A DNA stretch of 7,425 bases from Bordetella parapertussis (lineage in GTDB: Bacteria > Pseudomonadota > Gammaproteobacteria > Burkholderiales > Burkholderiaceae_B). Below the pieces are notes generated by a model that was not told the origin of the DNA, made no database searches, and was given only the letters and a program-made list of their open reading frames with translations. Below are positions 6,265-7,425 of the stretch, in pieces. Position numbers and translations under genes: made by a program. How positions within the stretch are numbered: the stretch's first letter is position 1; each line of letters starts with the position of its first letter. The stretch spans positions 1 to 7,425 of the forward strand of contig CAMDFD010000045.1 in the NCBI GenBank assembly GCA_945897365.1. Reading direction: 5' to 3'.

Positions 6265-7425
6265 TCAAGTAATCGGCGCTGGGTTAAACAACACCAGCGA
6301 GTTTTGAATTTTCCAATGCTCTGCCCAGGTTTTACGGCCACTCGCGATGTCAAGCATCAAGTGAAAAATTTCCCAACCTAACTCGTCAAGCGTGAGTTCG
6401 CCGTCTGCGACGCGTCCTGCATTGACATCCATCAGATCATGCCAGCGACGGGCTAGATCCGAGCGTGTCGCGACTTTGATGACAGGACAGTGGGCTAAAC
6501 CATAAGGCGTCCCCCTGCCGGTTGTAAAAATATGCAGATTCATACCGGCTGCAAGCTGAAGCGTGCCACAGATGAAATCGCTGGCAGGTGTTGCAGCGTA
6601 TACCAGGCCACGCTGATCGCGAGCAAGTTTGTTGCCAGGTGAAAGCACGCTTGAAATGGGTGCGGAGCCACTTTTAATAATCGAACCCATCGCTTTTTCA
6701 ACAATATTAGCTAAACCACCTGCTTTATTGCCTGGGGTCGTATTGGCGCTGCGGTCGACCTTGCCGCGCGCCAGATAACGGTCGTACCAGTCGAGCTCGG
6801 CCACGATGTCGCGTGCGACTTCTGGCGTGGCCGCGCGTGAGGTCAGTTGGTCGACGCCATCGCGTACTTCTGTGTTTTCACTAAACATGACCGTTGCACC
6901 GGCACGCACCAGAAGGTCTGCTGCTTTGCCGAGTGCGGGGTTGGCCGTCACGCCGCTCAGCGCATCACTGCCGCCACACTGCATGCCCACCACGAGCTCG
7001 CTAGCGGGGACGGTTTCGCGTTTACGCTGATTGAGCCTGTTGAGATGCACGGTTGCCTCTTGCATGATGGCATCGATCATCGACATAAAACCAACATGCT
7101 TGGGATCTTGCAAACACACCGTATCGACGCCCGTTGAACGATCATCCTTGATGGGAAAGCTGCCAGGTGGCATCAAGCGATCGGGCTGAAGCTTTTCGCA
7201 GCCAAGACTCACCACCATGACTTCGCCACCAAAATTTGGATTCAGGCTAATGTTGCGCACAGTGCGAATTGGAATGATTGCTTCGGGAGCGTCAATCGCC
7301 ACACCGCAGCCATAGGCGTGATCGAGTCCAACGACATCATCGACATTGGGATATTTGGGTAATAGTTCGCTTTTGATGCGCTGCACTGCAAAGTCAACCA
7401 CGCCCGCTACGCATTGAACGGTCGT
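6265..7425 (-). CDS. garD: Galactarate dehydratase, C-terminal part (5' end beyond the right edge)
   Basis: The frame is open from the window edge and gives 386 residues ending FNPAPIT. This corresponds to the catalytic domain of GarD/UxaA-family dehydratases, which remove water from galactarate (meso sugar diacid) to give 5-keto-4-deoxy-D-glucarate using iron. Relative to E. coli GarD (523 residues), roughly the first 135 residues are outside, including the N-terminal SAF-type domain. The edge codons read TTVQCVAGV, which fits the family, so the GTG at 7401 is an internal valine and not a start. Signatures are LDHAYGCGVAI, SLGCEKLQPDRL, KHVGFMSM, VVGMQCGGSDALSGVTANPA, VMFSENTEVRDG, the DRSANTTPGNKAGGLANIVEKA region, and YAATPASDFICGT. 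The conserved cysteines of these motifs are present. Similarity extends to altronate dehydratase and sulfolactate lyase, but the long shared motifs point to GarD. The gene immediately precedes the nucleotidyltransferase. Confidence 0.93.
   Translation of the reverse strand, partial: TTVQCVAGVVDFAVQRIKSELLPKYPNVDDVVGLDHAYGCGVAIDAPEAIIPIRTVRNISLNPNFGGEVMVVSLGCEKLQPDRLMPPGSFPIKDDRSTGVDTVCLQDPKHVGFMSMIDAIMQEATVHLNRLNQRKRETVPASELVVGMQCGGSDALSGVTANPALGKAADLLVRAGATVMFSENTEVRDGVDQLTSRAATPEVARDIVAELDWYDRYLARGKVDRSANTTPGNKAGGLANIVEKAMGSIIKSGSAPISSVLSPGNKLARDQRGLVYAATPASDFICGTLQLAAGMNLHIFTTGRGTPYGLAHCPVIKVATRSDLARRWHDLMDVNAGRVADGELTLDELGWEIFHLMLDIASGRKTWAEHWKIQNSLVLFNPAPIT

Noticed and set aside
6245..6268. 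TTG 6268 as the nucleotidyltransferase start, overlapping the garD stop.
   Set aside because: It has no Shine-Dalgarno, whereas ATG 6244 has AGGAA at 8 nt spacing and places the nucleotide-binding loop at the expected distance from the N-terminus.
6265..7401. Taking the GTG at 7401 as the true start of the galactarate dehydratase.
   Set aside because: The frame stays open to the window edge and the upstream residues TTVQCVAGV fit the family, so this GTG is an internal valine and the gene is cut by the window.

Overview
The window looks like chromosomal DNA from a beta-proteobacterium, probably order Burkholderiales and perhaps an Alcaligenaceae-like genus. The reasons are moderate-to-high GC with mixed codon use, a serine-glyoxylate-type aminotransferase, an EmrAB system with its own NodT-type outer-membrane lipoprotein, and a GarD-type sugar-acid dehydratase. 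This placement is inferred from gene content and was not tested by any search. I see no rRNA, tRNA, CRISPR, insertion sequence, integrase or attachment site.

Layout, left to right. Positions 1-107 (minus) hold the first 35 codons of a gene that runs off the left edge. It is joined by an ATGA stop/start overlap to the class V aminotransferase at 104-1318 (minus). A 106-bp intergenic region (1319-1424) separates that gene from a divergent three-gene plus-strand operon: outer-membrane factor lipoprotein (1425-2879), EmrA-like membrane-fusion protein (2879-4021) and EmrB-like DHA2/MFS exporter (4030-5571). Downstream and convergent on the minus strand lie a MobA/MocA-like nucleotidyltransferase (5543-6244) and, upstream of it in the same transcript, the C-terminal three quarters of galactarate dehydratase GarD (6265-7425), which runs off the right edge. 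The exporter and nucleotidyltransferase genes overlap tail to tail by 29 bp.

How the genes work together. The three plus-strand genes form a complete tripartite efflux pump. EmrB is the inner-membrane proton antiporter, EmrA bridges the periplasm, and the OMF lipoprotein is the outer-membrane duct. The minus-strand genes are metabolic. GarD dehydrates galactarate to 5-keto-4-deoxy-D-glucarate, whose usual fate (aldol cleavage and tartronate semialdehyde reduction) feeds the glycerate/glyoxylate pool. The aminotransferase interconverts serine plus glyoxylate with hydroxypyruvate plus glycine, so the two flanking units may touch the same C2/C3 pool. They are separate transcription units, however, and that link is inference. 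The efflux operon could simply be inserted between unrelated metabolic genes.

No radically new system is visible. The points most worth checking are the pairing of garD with a MocA-like nucleotidyltransferase, the unidentified gene coupled to the aminotransferase, the 29-bp convergent overlap, and the start codon of the OMF lipoprotein.
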